NCBI RefSeq assembly: GCF_026157065.1
Contig: NZ_JANLGQ010000006.1
Location: 253,925 to 307,095, forward strand
Direction: 5' to 3'
DNA from: Enterococcus sp. HY326
Lineage (GTDB): Bacteria > Bacillota > Bacilli > Lactobacillales > Enterococcaceae
Length of the DNA: 53,171 nucleotides
This document shows positions 1-8,800 of the stretch, in pieces. Position numbers and translations under genes: made by a program. Numbering within the stretch: position 1 is the first letter of the stretch; every line of letters begins with the position of its first letter. The notes under the pieces were generated by a model. That model ran no database searches, was not told the origin of the DNA, and saw only the letters and a program-made list of their open reading frames with translations.

Positions 1-396
1 AATGTGGGAACGGAAAAAAGTGGTGCCATTAGCCAATTCCAGCTCAATCAAGCGGCTCATTCGGTCTTCAAATGTGGCGTTGACCGCTGTTAAGTCTTTT
101 ATTTCCTGAGTAAAGCGCTCAACAATTGAGGCAGCCGGCTTAATCGGTTCCCAAGGCAGCCCAAGCTTGCTTTTATCAAAATGACAATGCATCTCACGAA
201 TCGCCGGCAGCAATAATAATCCGCGGCCGTCAAAATCTTCTTTGGCTCGTTCAACATGTTGCTGAGGACGAACTTCGGCCACGACACCATCCACCAGCCT
301 GACATCGACATTTTTAGTCGCTGTGCCAGAGGTAATGCCCGCTGCTCGTAGGTAATCTGTTTCAATTTTTACGTTGTAAAGCCATTTTGTTGTCAT
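1..396 (-). CDS. Amidohydrolase, cytosine-deaminase-like (5' part only)
   Basis: The first 132 codons of a minus-strand gene that runs off the left edge. The start is ATG at 396, with AGAGGTG upstream as ribosome binding site. The visible protein begins with a short beta-sandwich-type segment and then shows LLLPAIREMHCHFDKSKLG, with the H70-C71-H72 metal pair of the amidohydrolase superfamily followed by FDKS. This matches the HIHLDK/T version found in cytosine deaminase and atrazine-chlorohydrolase-like enzymes. Family knowledge says such proteins deaminate or hydrolyse cyclic amidines using one divalent metal. The substrate cannot be told, because the later metal-binding His and Asp lie outside the window. 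Another minus-strand frame at 99-365 is open but is only a shadow. Confidence 0.75.
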   Translation of the reverse strand, partial: MTTKWLYNVKIETDYLRAAGITSGTATKNVDVRLVDGVVAEVRPQQHVERAKEDFDGRGLLLLPAIREMHCHFDKSKLGLPWEPIKPAASIVERFTQEIKDLTAVNATFEDRMSRLIELELANGTTFFRSHI

Positions 397-533
397 AGTG
401 CACCTCTTTCGTTTAAGAGCCAAGCATGCTACGGGAATGGATTGTTTGGAAAATCAGATTTAAAGAATGAATCAAAATATCGAAATAAAGTAGCAAAGGC
501 TTTTTTCAAAATAATTGGTTGGATGTTTAAAAC

Positions 534-566
534 AGGCCGCACCTAAAGTCGTTATCAGGGCGGCCT
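534..566 (-). terminator. Possible terminator of the M3 peptidase gene
   Basis: AGGCCGC (534-540) pairs with GCGGCCT (560-566) around a 19-nt loop. Read on the minus strand the stem is followed by GTTTTAAAC. It lies about 80 nt past the peptidase stop. The loop is long and the T tract short, so this is tentative. Confidence 0.4.
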
Positions 567-648
567 AGTTCGGTTGAAATTCGGAATAGGGTTTAAGCTT
601 AATGTTAATCAATCTTTAATAGGTAAATCTTGTATCTGAAAAAGGTTT

Positions 649-2448
649 CTATTTCACATAACTCTCCGTTAAGTCCATAAACTGTTGGATATCCTTCATG
701 ACCATATCAATACCGGCCTGCCAGAAGTCGGGTTTAGTCAGGTCAACCTGCAAATGTTTTTGGGCCAAATCTTCTGAGGTCATCACGGCAGTGTCCCGCA
801 GTAATGCGATATATTGGTCCTCAAAATTTCCTTGGTGCTGGTTGGCGTAGGCGTAAATGCCCATGCTGAAAAGATAACCAAAGGTATATGGGAAATTGTA
901 AAAGGGAACATCGTCAATAAAGAAATGCAGTTTTGCTGCCCAGAAATAAGGGTGGTAGCTGCCCAATTGATCGAGATAGCTTTCCTTTTGTGCCGCCAGC
1001 ATCATGTCGGCAATTTCTGCCTCTGAAACTAAACCTTTTTGGCGGGCTTCGTAGAAATTAGTTTCAAAAATAAAGCGGGCGTGGATATTCATAAACATCG
1101 CCACAGCGTTTTGCAATTTGGTATCTAATAAATTGATTTTTTCTTCGATGGTTTTAGCTTCCTTCAGGGTTGCATCGGCAACAATTAATTCCGCAAAGGT
1201 GCTGGCGGTTTCCGCCACGTTCATAGCATATTCCTGATTGATAACTGGTAAATCCCATAGTAAACTGCTGTGGAAGGCGTGGCCTAGTTCATGGGCTAAG
1301 GTGGCTACTTCATTGACAGATTCGCCATAGGTCATGAAAATCCGTGATTCTTCGGATTCTGGGAAGCCTTCACAGTAGCCGCCGGGACGTTTGCCGGGGC
1401 GGTTTTCCGCTTCAATCCAAGATTTTTCAAAGGCCGATTGGGCAAAGGTCGCCATTTTCGGGCTAAAGCTTTGGAAATGTTCTAAAATAAAGTCGGCGGC
1501 CGCATCAAAGGAATAGGTTTTTTCAGTTAAATCCCCTAAGATAATCGGTGCATCTTGGTCCTGCCAATCAAGTTTTTCTTTGCCGAACAATTGGGCTTTG
1601 CGGGTCAAAAAGTCCATCACGCCTTGTTTGTTTTTGGCGATGGTCGACCACATCACATCCAAGGTTTCTTTTTTGAGACGGTTGTACTCCAACGGCTCCT
1701 GTAAAAAGTCGTCTTCCCCGTGGAGCTTATAAGTGGAGAGGCGGAAGCCGTCTAAATGGTTTAAGGTATCGGCTAAAATGCTGCCTTTTTCCCGCCAAGC
1801 TGCTTCCCATTTTGTAAATAATTCTTGGCGCACAGCGGCGTCGGCGTCCCCCATCATTGTGTTGAAGGCTTGACCGGCTGACAACAGTTTTTCACTACCA
1901 TCCTCTGTAAAAGGAATTTGAATCGTGGCAACAATCGTATCATAATGCGAGCTCCAAGCATTCAAGCCGTCTAAAGCAAGCACTTGGATAATGTTTTCGG
2001 CTTCGCTGCTCAAGAGGCGTTGGCCGTCGCGGCGGATTTCACCTAAGCGAAAAGCCAACGGGGCAATTTGGCTGTCAGCAGCTAATTCCTGCCAAGCGGT
2101 ATCGGAAATTTCCGCTAATTTTTTAGAAAATAATGTTTCAGCCAAACGGATTGTCGGCAAAAGGGCAAATAAATCGCCGGCTAAAACCTTGGCTTTGGCG
2201 TCGGTGACGTCCGCTGAGTTTAAAGCGGTGATAAAGCTATTGCATTGGCTAAAGCCATTGGTGACGATGCCTAAAGTCGTCACAACTTCGACGAGCTTTT
2301 CTGGGGCATCGCTCCCTTGATAGCGGTCAACCAAGTCATAGAAATCTTTGGCCTGCTGTTTTAATAAGGTCATCCGCTCCTGTAAGCCTTGCGAGCTGCT
2401 GCCGCCGGTGAAAATACTGTCTAAATCCCATTTCATTGAATATGTCAT
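649..2448 (-). CDS. pepF: M3 family oligoendopeptidase (PepF-like)
   Basis: A cytoplasmic zinc metallopeptidase of 599 residues, the usual length for PepF/M3 enzymes, which trim short peptides taken up by lactic acid bacteria or released from proteins. The zinc site is visible as HELGH at H386-H390, with the third ligand E413 in NVAETAST about 25 residues later, as expected for family M3. There is no signal peptide. The start ATG at 2448 has AAAGGTTGG about 10 nt upstream. It diverges from the VanZ-like gene, and the two promoters lie almost back to back. PepF and other M3 oligopeptidases are hard to separate from sequence alone, so the family is sure and the symbol less so. Confidence 0.9.
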   Translation of the reverse strand: MTYSMKWDLDSIFTGGSSSQGLQERMTLLKQQAKDFYDLVDRYQGSDAPEKLVEVVTTLGIVTNGFSQCNSFITALNSADVTDAKAKVLAGDLFALLPTIRLAETLFSKKLAEISDTAWQELAADSQIAPLAFRLGEIRRDGQRLLSSEAENIIQVLALDGLNAWSSHYDTIVATIQIPFTEDGSEKLLSAGQAFNTMMGDADAAVRQELFTKWEAAWREKGSILADTLNHLDGFRLSTYKLHGEDDFLQEPLEYNRLKKETLDVMWSTIAKNKQGVMDFLTRKAQLFGKEKLDWQDQDAPIILGDLTEKTYSFDAAADFILEHFQSFSPKMATFAQSAFEKSWIEAENRPGKRPGGYCEGFPESEESRIFMTYGESVNEVATLAHELGHAFHSSLLWDLPVINQEYAMNVAETASTFAELIVADATLKEAKTIEEKINLLDTKLQNAVAMFMNIHARFIFETNFYEARQKGLVSEAEIADMMLAAQKESYLDQLGSYHPYFWAAKLHFFIDDVPFYNFPYTFGYLFSMGIYAYANQHQGNFEDQYIALLRDTAVMTSEDLAQKHLQVDLTKPDFWQAGIDMVMKDIQQFMDLTESYVK

Positions 2449-2479
2449 GCGTGTACCAACCTTTCTTCATACTTTCCTA

Positions 2480-2508
2480 AGTATAGCAAAGTTTTTTTCT
2501 GCTGTAAG
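2480..2508 (-). promoter_or_regulatory. Promoter of the M3 peptidase gene
   Basis: On the minus strand CTTACA (2503-2508) and TATACT (2480-2485) are separated by exactly 17 nt, about 30 nt upstream of the start codon. Confidence 0.6.
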
Positions 2509-2510
2509 GC

Positions 2511-2538
2511 TTGGCATTCAAATTTGGCGTGGTAAGAT
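2511..2538 (+). promoter_or_regulatory. Promoter of the VanZ-like gene
   Basis: TTGGCA (2511-2516), a 16-nt spacer and TAAGAT (2533-2538) face away from the peptidase promoter, only 2 bp from its -35 element. Confidence 0.5.
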
Positions 2539-2577
2539 AGAAGGCAGAGATATTTTTAATAGAAAGTAGCGAAATTT

Positions 2578-3096
2578 TTGAAGAAATCAATCAGCAAATC
2601 CATGAAAAACGGCAATTTTTATTTAGCCGTGGCCGCTCTTATCATGCTTATTTTATTTATCAGCTCATCGCAAACCTATGAGGAGCAATCACAAATCGGC
2701 CTCTTACAAAGCCTCTTGAAAAATGAACCCTTCAAGGACCAACTTAGTGACATCTCCTTTGTCTACGGCGGTTCAGAGGTCAGCATTGCCGCCTCAGGCT
2801 ATTTTAAATTTGTCGAATTTTTCATTCGCAAAGGCGCCCATTTTGGCACGTATTTTGTAATGGGCTGGGGTTTATTTTTAGGCACCCGCAATAAAACCAA
2901 GCTGACCGCTTTACCGATGATTCTAGCTTGGCTGTCGGCCACCGGCTATGCGGCGACAGATGAATTTCATCAGATGTTGACCGGCGGCCGCACGCCGTTA
3001 TTCCAAGATGTGATGCTGGATTCAGTGGGGGCGGCGACAGCGATTGTGCTGACCTTTTTAGTCGGGCTGATAGTCACAAAGCGGAAAAGAAGATAG
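2578..3096 (+). CDS. VanZ-like membrane protein
   Basis: A 172-residue integral membrane protein of the VanZ-like family. An N-terminal membrane segment (about residues 14-30) is followed by a roughly 55-residue extracytoplasmic stretch, then RKGAHFGTYFVMGWG and ATDEFHQML, the conserved K..H and DE-H-Q motifs of the family, and a last membrane helix ending in a basic tail. VanZ of the Tn1546 cluster gives low-level teicoplanin resistance, but chromosomal relatives stand alone and their job is unknown. The start appears to be TTG at 2578 with AGAAAG upstream. ATG at 2602 has no ribosome binding site. It stands alone between its own promoter and terminator. Confidence 0.85.
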   Translation: MKKSISKSMKNGNFYLAVAALIMLILFISSSQTYEEQSQIGLLQSLLKNEPFKDQLSDISFVYGGSEVSIAASGYFKFVEFFIRKGAHFGTYFVMGWGLFLGTRNKTKLTALPMILAWLSATGYAATDEFHQMLTGGRTPLFQDVMLDSVGAATAIVLTFLVGLIVTKRKRR

Positions 3097-3114
3097 CTAA
3101 GAACAACTAACAAG

Positions 3115-3150
3115 ACCCGGCAAAAGAGAATTTTTGTCGGGTTTTGTTTT
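3115..3150 (+). terminator. Terminator of the VanZ-like gene
   Basis: ACCCGGCAAAA pairs with TTTTGTCGGGT (11 bp, one G-U) around GAGAAT, followed by TTTTGTTTT. It starts 19 nt after the stop codon. Confidence 0.85.
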
Positions 3151-3249
3151 AGTTTTTTGTTCGAAGTCAGAGTTGCAAAACTAAAATACTAGCTTGAAAT
3201 TTTTGATAGTTTAAATAGATTGAAGTTGAAATTTTTTTATCTAGCTCTT

Positions 3250-4764
3250 CTACGGATTAAAATGCAACGAAAATTCTGCGATTGGCTTGGTGAGATCATT
3301 GCAGAAATAGTAGTCGCTACCTTGCTTGACGGCAATGCTGTCCTGGCCGTCGCCATCCCAATCGCCGGCTAAACCAACGTCCTCAGCAGCACCAAAGGTT
3401 ACAGAAAAAGTCTGTTCCTCCGTCTCAAGCGAATTAGTAAAATAATATACATTTCCCCGTTTAACCGCCACGCTATCTTTGCCATCCCCATCCCAGTCAC
3501 CGACTAAAAGCTCGTCATCATCGTGACCAAAAGCAAAGGTAAATTCCGCTGTGGTGGCTTCAAAATTATTCGTAAAATAGAAGATATTTCCCCGCCTAAC
3601 GGCAATTGTATCAATGCCGTCACCGTCCCAATCACCGGTAATCGCCGTGTCTTCAAGATTGCCATAGGCTAGTTCAATGTCAATCAGGTCATCAGTCAAA
3701 TCATTGTCAAAATAGAAACGATTGTCTCGCTTCAAGGCCAGCGTATCTTGTCCATCCCCATTCCAATCGCCAACTAGCACCTGATCTTCAGACAGACCAT
3801 AGTCAAACTGCCAATCAATTTGGTCATCAGTCAGCGTATAGTTGAGAAAGTAGCTGGTCGCTTTTTTGACGCCTAGACTATCAACACCCGTGCCTTGCCA
3901 ATCCCCAATAAGTGCTAATTCTGTTTGAATGGATGAAGTGGTGGGTAAAATCCGCTTGGCAAAGCTAGGTGGATAATAGTTGACCGGTGTGACTTTAACG
4001 GTTTCTCCCGGCTGCGGTGCGTAAATCATCTGCTGGTCGCCAAGATACAAGGCGACGTGATAAGCGGCGCCCCGTTCTCCGTAAAATAATAAATCGCCGA
4101 CTTGTAAAGTCTCGAAACTAACCTCTTCACCATAGCGCTCTTGATTGGTAGTGCCCATCGGTAAATCAATGTTCAAGGCCTGCTGGTAGCTGTATTTCAC
4201 CAAGCCACCGCAGTCAAAACTGTCAGGACCATAGGCACCTAAAACGTAGGGCTTGCCAACTTGGGCTAAGGCGACCTCCCGCAATGCTTGCTGGGCGGCA
4301 GTGACATCCGTCGTCAAGTTGATAGTTAGCGGCGGCGCTGGTGTCTGGGGCTTTTCGGCTGCCGCTTGTGAATTGGCGGTATCCGAGGGGGCCGGGGCAG
4401 CGGGTTCTGCGGGATTGGTAGTTGGCGGCGAACTTTCGGCGGGAACCTCCGCTGGTGATTCGCCAGGCGTTTCACTGGAATTCTCACTGGGAGGTTCTGC
4501 TGGCGATTCTGGTGAGGGGGACGGCGTCGGTTCCGGCAATGGTTCTGGGACAGTTGTTTCTGGCGGCTGTTCGGGTGTTTGTTCAGGGGGCGGACTAGCT
4601 TCTGGTGTGACGGGTGCAGTTTTTGGTCCGCTCTGGTCAAAGGTAGCGTCGGCATCGGCGGCTTGGGCGATTTGACCACTCCATAGTGCAGCAGATAGGA
4701 CAGGCACTAGCAAACAGGAACTTAAAAGCAAGCGGGACTTATACAAGGGCTGACCTTTTTTCAT
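3250..4764 (-). CDS. Secreted NlpC/P60 hydrolase with five GDWDGDG repeats
   Basis: A 504-residue exported cell-wall hydrolase candidate. Residues 1-35 form a signal peptide ending near AQAADA. Residues about 40-145 are a low-complexity Pro/Glu/Ser/Thr linker. An NlpC/P60 domain follows, with the catalytic Cys in DCGG (C185; most family members have DCSG) and the catalytic His in YHVALYLG (H236). Such domains cut D-gamma-glutamyl-diamino acid bonds in peptidoglycan stems. Residues about 285-504 hold five repeats of roughly 44 residues, each with a GDWxGxGxD core and an aromatic YYF strand, resembling calcium-binding FG-GAP/VCBS propeller blades. There is no LPxTG motif or membrane anchor, so the repeats may hold it on the wall. 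The start has GGAGGGAG just upstream. Antisense open frames over the linker are shadows. Confidence 0.88.
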   Translation of the reverse strand: MKKGQPLYKSRLLLSSCLLVPVLSAALWSGQIAQAADADATFDQSGPKTAPVTPEASPPPEQTPEQPPETTVPEPLPEPTPSPSPESPAEPPSENSSETPGESPAEVPAESSPPTTNPAEPAAPAPSDTANSQAAAEKPQTPAPPLTINLTTDVTAAQQALREVALAQVGKPYVLGAYGPDSFDCGGLVKYSYQQALNIDLPMGTTNQERYGEEVSFETLQVGDLLFYGERGAAYHVALYLGDQQMIYAPQPGETVKVTPVNYYPPSFAKRILPTTSSIQTELALIGDWQGTGVDSLGVKKATSYFLNYTLTDDQIDWQFDYGLSEDQVLVGDWNGDGQDTLALKRDNRFYFDNDLTDDLIDIELAYGNLEDTAITGDWDGDGIDTIAVRRGNIFYFTNNFEATTAEFTFAFGHDDDELLVGDWDGDGKDSVAVKRGNVYYFTNSLETEEQTFSVTFGAAEDVGLAGDWDGDGQDSIAVKQGSDYYFCNDLTKPIAEFSLHFNP

Positions 4765-5182
4765 TTTTCTCCCTCCGTTTCATGGTAAATAAAACCGTAA
4801 AGAAATCACCTTCATTGTATACGGATTTATTTAACGCAGGCTGAAAAATTTATTTTTTTCAGGTCTGGCCGCTTTGAAAAATGCTGCACAATTGCGAAAT
4901 GATAAGTCTTTTAAACTCTGAAATGCAGCTGAAATTGAATTCTCAGGTTTTCCGCTTACTATTTATTTTTTGAACATCGCTTCAAATAGAAAGTAGAAAA
5001 ATAATTTTTACTGTGGGAATCCATTTTTTTAAACACAAAGATTAAAAAATAGTTGGCTGCCCATTTTTGACAATGGGTCAGCAGATTTCGGACTTGACGG
5101 AAAAAAATTTTTTTCCTGGGGGTGTTGATTTTTGGCCGGCTCAGGTTGTGTATATTATGAAGAGAAAAAAGGGGGAGACACC
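4765..5182. other. Divergent intergenic region with hairpin and A/T palindrome
   Basis: This 418-bp stretch separates the NlpC gene from the DUF2922 gene and must hold both promoters. Visible structures are a hairpin at 5056-5082 (GCTG-CCCATT pairing with AATGGG-CAGC, one bulged T, 6-nt loop) and a perfect palindrome at 5099-5116. A TACAAT box near 4815 on the minus strand could serve the NlpC gene and TATATTAT near 5152 the DUF2922 gene, but neither has a convincing -35 partner. Confidence 0.4.
5099..5116. promoter_or_regulatory. Perfect 18-bp palindrome GG-A7-T7-CC
   Basis: GG, seven A, seven T, CC lies directly upstream of the DUF2922 promoter region and just after TTGACG. A7T7 runs are stiff and bend the helix at their ends. 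It could be an operator or a curvature element. No protein partner can be named. Confidence 0.45.
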
Positions 5183-5719
5183 ATGCGAAAATTACATTTA
5201 ATTTTTAGAAATGCAGACGGTAGCCGCAAAACACTAATTATTCACCATTGCCACCAAAACTTAAGTCCAGCGCTTGTCCGCTGGGCGATGAGTGAAATCA
5301 TCGCCTTAAAGCTTTTTGTCCGCAACGGCGTGCAGCTGTACACGGAAATTATCGGGGCGAAATATGTTGAAAAGCGGATTACACCGCTATTTGATGATTT
5401 TAATCCCCGTCATGCCGCAAAACAGAAAATGCGCCAGCGACTTTTGAAAAAGTCGCCAGAGCCTCTGTCAGCTGAGAAAATTAGCCCGTCGTCGGAGGCT
5501 GAGTTAGAGCCAAAAAACGGTTGTTGCGAAGATCAATTAGCGGTCAAACCAAGTCAGCCGCAAGCAGTTAAATTTCCGACTAAACTAAAAGCCAACTATA
5601 CTCAGCCGTTTTTCAAAAAACAGCTTGGTCTGTTTGGGGAGCAGTGCTGCCTGCTCCTTTCTGCTGGAAATCACAAGGCCGCCCCTCGTCCAAAGGCGTA
5701 TTTAGCAAGAGCTCCTTAG
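5183..5719 (+). CDS. DUF2922 protein with a long C-terminal extension
   Basis: Residues 1-70 (MRKLHLIFRNADGSRKTLII through a KYVEKRIT-like segment) match the small beta-rich DUF2922 domain of Firmicutes, including the SEIIALKLF stretch and the closing strand. Typical members are only about 70 residues long and are usually paired with a DUF1659 gene. Here there is no partner, and the protein continues to 178 residues with a basic, Pro/Lys/Gln-rich tail containing two vicinal cysteine pairs (GCCED and EQCCL). The start at 5183 is chosen because GGGGGAG lies 7 nt upstream. An in-frame start at 5132 has no such site. The function of DUF2922 is unknown. The tail may be real or may be read-through into former non-coding DNA. 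Confidence 0.75.
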   Translation: MRKLHLIFRNADGSRKTLIIHHCHQNLSPALVRWAMSEIIALKLFVRNGVQLYTEIIGAKYVEKRITPLFDDFNPRHAAKQKMRQRLLKKSPEPLSAEKISPSSEAELEPKNGCCEDQLAVKPSQPQAVKFPTKLKANYTQPFFKKQLGLFGEQCCLLLSAGNHKAAPRPKAYLARAP

Positions 5720-5726
5720 ACACGGC

Positions 5727-5770
5727 AAAGCCCTGAAATAATTTTATCAAAACCCTGATAAGGCTTTTTT
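5727..5770 (+). terminator. Terminator of the DUF2922 gene
   Basis: AAAGCC (5727-5732) pairs with GGCTTT (5762-5767), enclosing a second hairpin (TTATCA / TGATAA), and is followed by TTTTTT. It starts 8 nt after the stop codon. Confidence 0.75.
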
Positions 5771-5779
5771 AAGCTGCAC

Positions 5780-5808
5780 AAAAACAGCCAAGCAGCGGTG
5801 CTTGGCTG
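5780..5808 (-). terminator. Terminator of the giant surface protein gene
   Basis: CAGCCAAGCA (5785-5794) and TGCTTGGCTG (5799-5808) form a perfect 10-bp stem around a 4-nt loop, followed on the minus strand by TTTTTG. It lies 10 nt beyond the stop codon. Confidence 0.85.
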
Positions 5809-5817
5809 ATAAGATGG

Positions 5818-8800
5818 TTATTTAGATTCTTTATTTTTCTCGGCTTTTCTGCGTTTGCGGCGGCCAATGCCCACCACGCCCAACAGACCTAGCATGCTGG
5901 CACCAAGGCGTTGGTACCAAGCTGGATTGACTTCTGAAGTCTGCGGTAAAAGCTGATTGTTACTGCTGCCGGTATTTGGCAGCCCTGATGTGTTGGCAAG
6001 CCTATTGGCCGTTCGATTGCCACTGAAGTTAATGGTAATCGTACCGCCTGAGCCTGGTGTCCGATTGGTGTTGGCATCGCCGACACCCGAATTGACATTG
6101 GTTGGATTACCTGGATTTGTCGGATTGCCAGGATTTTGAGGGTCTTCTGGTTCCTCCGGTCCATTAGGATTTTCTGGCTCCAATACCGGTGGGTCAACCT
6201 CTGGTATTGGTTCTGGCTCGACTGGTTCGACGGTTTCGATTTCCTCAGGTTCCTGCGGCTCGGTGATAATAATTTCTTCTTCTTCCTCTTTAATCACGCC
6301 CTCGCCAGGGTCCTCAGGTGTATCAATCGGCGTCGGGTCAAATTCCGGTTTTTCGACGCCTTCAAAGGCCGGCGATTCCGTGAATTCTGGTGTCGGTTTG
6401 ACAGGTTCTGGTACATCGGTGATAACTCCCTCAGGTTTTGCTGGCGTCGTGTTTTCGGTCGGGTCGCTAAGTTCTGGTGTGTATTCCGTCACGCCAGTGG
6501 TGACATCTAAGCTAGGCAGATCCACCGTAATCGACGTCGCCTCTTCAGTCGTAATCCCAACAAAGCTGATTGTTGTTAATGTTGGTAAGTCTTCAATAGT
6601 TGGCAAGGTGGTTGCCGTCACACCTGTTGCGGTCATCTCAGGTTCACTAAGGGAGATATCCAGCTCCGTCATTTCAATTGGGGCCAACGTAGATACCGTT
6701 AGCTCGTCTGGCAGTTCTGGTTCTGGAATCACTGCTTTAGGCGCTGCTAAACCAAAGGGGTCCAAAGGAAAGTCAGGTGTTAAGTTCGCTTCAGGGACAG
6801 AATCGAAACGCTCTATAGGTTGGTATTGTTTTGCTTCATATACTCCCTCCCCGAGGATATCATTAAGGGTCCAATTATTCGCTTTCATCCATTCAAATGG
6901 ATCACCATCCCCATCTGTGTAACCAGCTCCTGAAATCCACTTGCCATCACCCTTTAGCCCAATCCAGAAGGCTCTTTGTATTTCCTCTGCATTACTTGCA
7001 GTATATTCTTCAAAAGCAGATAAAAATTCATTGGCTCTTGCAAAGACAGAACCAGCTGAAGTTTGCCAAAAAGTCCAAGTACCTGACTCAGGACGGACTT
7101 GAAGATCACAATTATCTAGTATTGGCTTCAACTCACTGTAAAATTCAGTTTTTTTCTCTATCCATTCACCCCTAACGCTAGTCATATGCGTTGCCCACTC
7201 GTTGATTCTGTCCTTTTGTGTAGCAGGATAGGCTACATATGTCTTTAACATATCTTTGAATTGTTCAAAGCTTGTAATGGTTGCATACTCATCCCCGACA
7301 AGTGAAAAATCTAACGGCAATTCCTTTTTATTCTCATCAAACTTAATAAATATAGCACTAATGTAAGCTCTCCATTCTGTATAATCCACATCATAAGATG
7401 GTCCGCCATCAAGGTTCCCATGCACATCCAATAGATACCAATTATTATACTCATCTAATAAATCCACATACAGTTCATAGACTTGCTGATAAGCTTTTAG
7501 ATTGACAACATTGCGATCTGGATTAGTGTCAGCGTTATAGGTCTCAGCTTTATCAAAGAGGGCAGTGGCATCTTCAATAAACTTGCTAGCGTTGAAGCTA
7601 GTAGTTGCTGAGTTTGCTACGCCACTTTCTTTGTAATTATTAAGAGCTGCTGTATAGTCTGAAATACTACCAATATTGGCTTCAAAGATAACCTTACTAG
7701 TAACGACCTGAGCTGTATACTCCTTCCACCAATCTTCTATTTCTCCAGCTAATGCAGTATATTTTTTAGCGTCAGCCTCATTAACTGTTCCGGATGTCAA
7801 GACAGCTCCTTCTTTAATCGGATAGCGTGCGATTAACTCAGCTAAAGGTGCAAGAGCATCTTCTTGAATAGTGTTATGGGCTGCCTTCGCTTTATCAAAG
7901 GCTGCTTTGACTGTTAGATACTCTGCCATCGTTTGCCGTTGAGCATTGTACTCAGTTGCTGCTGTTTCCGCAGCTGGTTCTAAAGCTTTAACAGCATCGT
8001 ATTTTTCTTTAGCAGCGGTAAAGGCAGCCTTGATAGCAGTTACGTCAGGGTCGTTTTTATACTTGTCAATCGCTTGGAGAGCTGCCTCGTGCAGCAATCC
8101 GGCATTTTCGAAATCCTCTTCGATTATGGTGTATTGCGCAGCCGCTTTTTCAAAGCGCTCTTTGATGCCATCTGTCTTGTTAAACTCAGTAGTCAATGTT
8201 GCTAATAAGCCAACTAACGTTGTTCTTTGTTGATCAAGCGAATCATAGAGTGCAAAGGCTTTGTCATATTCCCCGTCTGCAGCATCAAATTGATTTTTCA
8301 AGTTGCTATGCTGGGTCTTTAAGGATTCATAAAGACCTTGGACCTTAGCAAGATCAGCTCCGGCGATTTCCGCCTGCTCAGTTATGGCATCTCGAGCATC
8401 TTGGGCAACTTTGAGGAGTTCTTTGACTTCCTCAAACTGTGCGGAAACAACTGTAAAAGTTTCTGAATGCCGTTTTAATTTAGTCTCAAGGGCAGTTTTT
8501 TCCGAGCGAACAGTTTGCAATTGATTATTTAGGACCCCTAAGTCTGTGATCAACTGATTATAAGTGCCCTCTAAATTCGTCAAGTCAGCTGCCAAAGCCG
8601 TCTTTTTGATATTCAATTCATCGGCTTGTGCCTTGGCGATATTGTAGGCAGCCAGAGCTGCTGCATAATCGGCTTTCGCCTGCTGATAGGCGGCAGTGAC
8701 TGCTTGATATTCGGCATCATTTTTAGGGATTTGCGCATCAACTTCCTCAAAGGCAATCAGTAAATCTAGGTACAGATCTTCAACCTGTTCTTTTTTAGAA

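Noticed and set aside
99..365. Minus-strand open frame of 88 codons
   Set aside because: It overlaps the amidohydrolase frame that has the correct start, ribosome binding site and HxH motif; it is an out-of-frame shadow.
4253..4679. Long open frames on both strands over the NlpC linker
   Set aside because: They arise from the repetitive Pro/Glu/Ser codons of the real gene and give Gly/Ser- or Pro/Arg-rich nonsense proteins.
6136..6922. Plus-strand open frames of 124 and 219 codons antisense to the surface protein
   Set aside because: Low-complexity shadows of the Pro/Glu/Thr stalk; no ribosome binding site or recognisable domain.
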